The position numbers and the translations under genes were made by a program. 33,297 nucleotides of DNA, from NCBI RefSeq assembly GCF_003463065.1, contig NZ_QSCM01000015.1:1-33297 (forward strand), read 5' to 3'. Position 1 is the stretch's first letter. Each line of letters starts with the position of its first letter. This document shows positions 30,853 to 33,297 of this stretch, one piece after another. The DNA is from Blautia sp. OF03-15BH (GTDB lineage Bacteria; Bacillota; Clostridia; Lachnospirales; Lachnospiraceae). The notes beneath the pieces were generated by a model. It did no database searches, had not been told where the DNA came from, and saw only the letters and a program-made list of their open reading frames with translations.

Positions 30853-31131
30853 ATGATTATTGGCAAAGTTGTTGGAACCGTGATTTGTACGAGAAAGAAC
30901 AGCAGTCTTGTGGGAAGTAAATTTCTGATCATTGATCCTATGGAGAAAATGGAAATTGATGGCTGTGACCGGATCGTTGCTGTGGATGATGTGGGAGCCG
31001 GTATCGGCGAACTGGTCCTGGTGGCGACGGGCAGTGCGGCAAGACTGGGCTGCGGTGATCCGAATTCCCCGGTAGATGCATGTATTGTTGGTATCGTTGA
31101 TGACCCGCAGAAAATAGTGATTGTGGAGTAA
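30853..31131 (+). CDS. eutN: BMC-P vertex protein (EutN/PduN/CcmL family)
   Basis: A 92-residue pentamer-forming protein that caps the shell vertices. It starts MIIGKVVGTVICTRKNSSLV and has the conserved GAGIGELVLVATGSAAR (about 49-65) and the DACIVGIVDD end. Full length. GGAAGGA site; the stop is 22 bases before the pduS start. Confidence 0.95.
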   Translation: MIIGKVVGTVICTRKNSSLVGSKFLIIDPMEKMEIDGCDRIVAVDDVGAGIGELVLVATGSAARLGCGDPNSPVDACIVGIVDDPQKIVIVE

Positions 31132-31153
31132 AAGACAGGTTGGAGTAGTGGAC

Positions 31154-32482
31154 ATGGTTAGTATGTTAGATTTGAAAAACGCTTTATTTGAGGGCGGTGT
31201 CGTAGGTGCCGGTGGAGCAGGTTTCCCCACACATGCAAAGCTTTCTGACCAGGCAGATACCGTGATTCTGAACTGTGCAGAATGTGAACCGCTGATCAAA
31301 GTTGACCGTCAGCTGATGGTTGACTATATCAATGAGATCCTTTCCGGAATGCAGATGATGGTGGAAGCCATGGGAGCAAAAGAAGGAATCATTGCGGTGA
31401 AAAAATCCTACACAGCCTCAATTGAAGCCGTAAAAAGTAATATTGGAAATTACAAGAATCTTCGTCTTCATATTTTACCGGATATTTATCCGGCAGGAGA
31501 CGAGGTGGTTCTCATCTATGAGACTACCGGAAGAATCGTACCTCAGGGTAAGATCCCCATTCTGGTAGGCTGCGTTGTCTGCAACGTGGAGACTGTTCTG
31601 AATATTTATCAGAAAGTCACCGGTGATGAAAACGTAGTAAATAAATTTGTGACAGTGGCAGGTCTGGTAAAGAAACCGGTAACGGTAAAAGTTCCTGTCG
31701 GTGTCACAGTAAAAGAACTGATCGATATGGCAGGCGGAGTTTCCACTGAGGAGTATGTGCCTCTGATGGGAGGTCCCATGACAGGAAGGATCTGTGGTTT
31801 GAATGATGTTGTCACCAAGACAACAAAAGCACTCCTGATCCTGCCGCCGGATTGTCTGCCTATCCGTAAACGTCAGAGCTCTCCACAGATGGATATCCGG
31901 AATGCTATGAGTGTATGTTCTCAGTGTTCCATGTGTACCAGTCTCTGTCCGAGAAATCTTCTGGGACAGTCGATCGCACCGAATGTATTCATGAGAGCGA
32001 TTGCCAATGGCCTGACATATGATGTGGAGCCGTTTTTGAACTCCTTCTTCTGTTGTTCCTGTGGTCTTTGTGAGATGTATTCCTGTCATCAGGGACTTTC
32101 ACCGAGAAGACTTCTGGATCAGTATAAAGGAGCACTCCGTGCAAAAGGAGTCCGGGTTCCAGACAAACCTGGAAAAGGTGTGGCAGATCCTATGCGTGAG
32201 GAACGAAGAGTTCCGGAGCATCGCCTGATTACCCGTCTTGGACTGGTTGATTTTGATATTCCTGCACCGATGACAGAAATTGATTCTGTAAAAGAAGTCA
32301 AACTCATGCTTCGTCAGAATATCGGAGCTCCCTGTGTTCCTTCTGTAAAGGTAGGGGATGCGGTCAGCGTAGGACAGAAGATTGCTGCTCCGCCCGAGGG
32401 TGCGCTTGGAACCTGCCTGCATGCAAGTATTACAGGAACCGTGACTGCGGTAACGGATAATTTCGTGACTATTAAAGCATAA
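31154..32482 (+). CDS. pduS: PduS-like RnfC-family flavoprotein
   Basis: A 442-residue electron-transfer protein related to the RnfC subunit. The glycine-rich GGVVGAGGAGFPTHAKL (about 14-30) binds FMN/NADH, ILNCAECEPLIKVDRQLM follows, and two iron-sulfur motifs are CSQCSMCTSLCP (Cys255, 258, 261, 265) and CCSCGLC...C (Cys300/301, 303, 306, 311). The end is a single-hybrid-like domain. In B12-dependent compartments PduS reduces cobalamin; in a B12-free system it more likely moves electrons between NADH and an iron-sulfur shell protein such as PduT. The start at 31154 has GGAG 8 bases upstream; the frame upstream overlaps eutN. Confidence 0.93.
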   Translation: MVSMLDLKNALFEGGVVGAGGAGFPTHAKLSDQADTVILNCAECEPLIKVDRQLMVDYINEILSGMQMMVEAMGAKEGIIAVKKSYTASIEAVKSNIGNYKNLRLHILPDIYPAGDEVVLIYETTGRIVPQGKIPILVGCVVCNVETVLNIYQKVTGDENVVNKFVTVAGLVKKPVTVKVPVGVTVKELIDMAGGVSTEEYVPLMGGPMTGRICGLNDVVTKTTKALLILPPDCLPIRKRQSSPQMDIRNAMSVCSQCSMCTSLCPRNLLGQSIAPNVFMRAIANGLTYDVEPFLNSFFCCSCGLCEMYSCHQGLSPRRLLDQYKGALRAKGVRVPDKPGKGVADPMREERRVPEHRLITRLGLVDFDIPAPMTEIDSVKEVKLMLRQNIGAPCVPSVKVGDAVSVGQKIAAPPEGALGTCLHASITGTVTAVTDNFVTIKA

Positions 32483-32497
32483 TGGAGATGAAAAACG

Positions 32498-33043
32498 ATG
32501 AAAGCAATTGGAATGGTAGAATATAAGACAGTCTCCTCTGGTATCAAAGCGGCTGATCTTATTGTAAAAACAGCAGAGGTTGAGCTTCTGGAAGCTCAGA
32601 CAGTATGCCCCGGTAAATTCATTATTCTTTTTACCGGTGATTTAAGTGCAATCAGAGTCTCCGTTGATGCGGCAGTCAAGACCTATCCGGAAAGCCTGAT
32701 TGATAGTTTTGTCCTGGGTAATCCTCATGAGTCTCTGTACCGTGCCCTGCACTGTACAGCAGAGGTGGATACCATCCAGGCACTTGGTGTGATCGAAACC
32801 TTTACAGGAGCATCTGCTATCGTAGCAGCCGATCACGCAGCCAAGACAGCAGAGGTAAATGTATTTGAAGTACGTCTCTGCCGTGGTATGTGTGGAAAAT
32901 CTTATGTACTTCTGACCGGTAGTGTAGCTGCTGTGACAGAAGCAGTTGAGTCCTCTGTGGCTCATCTCAAAGAAGAAGGAACCATGCTGGATTACGCAGT
33001 GATCCCGAGTCCTTCCAAGGATTTTGTGAAGACACTGATCTGA
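32498..33043 (+). CDS. pduT: BMC-T tandem-domain shell protein (PduT-like)
   Basis: A 181-residue protein with two BMC domains (about 1-88 and 90-181, each starting (K/Q)A(I/L)G(M/V)(V/I)E) that forms trimers. In the first pore loop, AQTVCPGKF places Cys37 where PduT of Salmonella binds a [4Fe-4S] cluster at the three-fold axis. The second domain has VRLCRGMCGKS. With PduS just upstream this suggests an electron path across the shell. Last gene of the operon, before a strong terminator. Confidence 0.93.
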   Translation: MKAIGMVEYKTVSSGIKAADLIVKTAEVELLEAQTVCPGKFIILFTGDLSAIRVSVDAAVKTYPESLIDSFVLGNPHESLYRALHCTAEVDTIQALGVIETFTGASAIVAADHAAKTAEVNVFEVRLCRGMCGKSYVLLTGSVAAVTEAVESSVAHLKEEGTMLDYAVIPSPSKDFVKTLI

Positions 33044-33054
33044 TTATAAAGAAT

Positions 33055-33117
33055 AAGCATTCCCTTGTTTCCGGTGCACAGAGCACAAAATGATGAGCAG
33101 GGGAATGCTTTTTTTAT
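33055..33117 (+). terminator. Terminator of the BMC operon
   Basis: AAGCATTCCC (33056-33065) pairs with GGGAATGCTT (33101-33110), followed by a run of seven Ts. It closes the transcript after pduT, so any further BMC genes would need a new promoter. Confidence 0.85.
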
Positions 33118-33134
33118 TGTATAGTATGATGCCA

Positions 33135-33286
33135 GGGTCAAAAGGTCAAAAAGCCGTTCATGCTTGCATGATAAGGCTTTTGAACTTGGGACCCGCCAAA
33201 CATGAGAAAGTAGCGATTTACGCAGTAAATCAGCGGATTTCGAATGTTTATAGAATTGCGGGAGCTGCTTTGCAGCGGAGTAATTC
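33135..33286. repeat. Array of three hairpins at the window end
   Basis: First, a long imperfect stem from GGGTC (33135-33139) to GACCC (33190-33194), with CATGC/GCATG at its tip. Second, GATTTAC (33215-33221) with GTAAATC (33225-33231). Third, GAATT (33253-33257) with AATTC (33282-33286) enclosing GCTGC/GCAGC (33264-33268 with 33272-33276). No promoter or convincing gene is seen. It could be an interspersed palindromic repeat or a structured RNA. Confidence 0.5.
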
Positions 33287-33297
33287 GTAGGCATCAG

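Noticed and set aside
1..33297. CRISPR arrays, rRNA or tRNA genes
   Set aside because: No regular direct-repeat array, tRNA cloverleaf or rRNA-like sequence was noticed on reading; only the listed hairpins and repeats stand out.

Overview
The window looks like a chromosomal segment of a gut Clostridia species, probably Lachnospiraceae. The reasons are the strong AAGGAGG ribosome binding sites, the TAGAAT/TATAAT promoters with 17-base spacers, the mobile elements typical of that family, and a fucose/rhamnose-type bacterial microcompartment (BMC) operon. The genus is an inference. The left half (about 1-16,800) is accessory DNA and the right half (about 16,800-33,297) is core chromosome plus the BMC locus.

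Region 1, about 55-11,804, is an integrative mobilizable element of about 11.7 kb with ends that can be seen directly. A perfect 19-base direct repeat (55-73 and 11,786-11,804) flanks it, and each end carries four copies of a TTNCCCTTAT-like arm site. Inside are a tyrosine integrase and a Cro/CI-type repressor (minus strand), a divergent excisionase, two TTGCA-N3-TGCAA operators that form a switch, a DUF3847-like mobilization accessory protein, an oriT with an RSF1010-like nick core, and a MobA/MobL relaxase. The 3' part of the relaxase gene overlaps two coiled-coil reading frames over about 640 bases. The cargo was an ABC transporter whose ATPase and permease genes have been broken by a minus-strand nitroreductase-MATE-GNAT-MATE cassette. 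That cassette has its own consensus promoter and a leader with an intrinsic terminator.

Region 2, about 11,805-16,800, is an older, larger island. It holds a GNAT acetyltransferase whose ribosome binding site lies in the right attachment core, a class I methyltransferase, a second oriT-like site without a relaxase, an XRE regulator with membrane helices, a chimeric remnant of conjugation genes, and a large serine recombinase. The recombinase end interrupts a cell-wall-related protein gene (16,783-17,469, minus). The other end of this island is not identified within the window.

Region 3, about 17,500-24,852, is ordinary chromosome: mscL with a C-terminal zinc ribbon, carAB, moaC, and an ABC-F ATPase whose two nucleotide sites are asymmetric.

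Region 4, 25,158-33,117, is one BMC operon: class II (fuculose-phosphate-type) aldolase, CoA-acylating aldehyde dehydrogenase, zinc alcohol dehydrogenase, four BMC-H shell genes, PduL, an EutN/PduN vertex protein, PduS and PduT. Four enzymes carry amphipathic encapsulation helices. The products would split a 6-deoxyhexulose phosphate into DHAP and lactaldehyde, then process C3 aldehydes to alcohol and acyl phosphate inside the shell. No glycyl radical diol dehydratase or activase is present before the operon terminator, so the dehydration step is either encoded elsewhere or absent. A consensus-like internal promoter before the PduA-like genes and two hairpins before pduL suggest that shell and enzyme dosage are set separately. 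The window ends in a strongly structured sequence of three hairpins.
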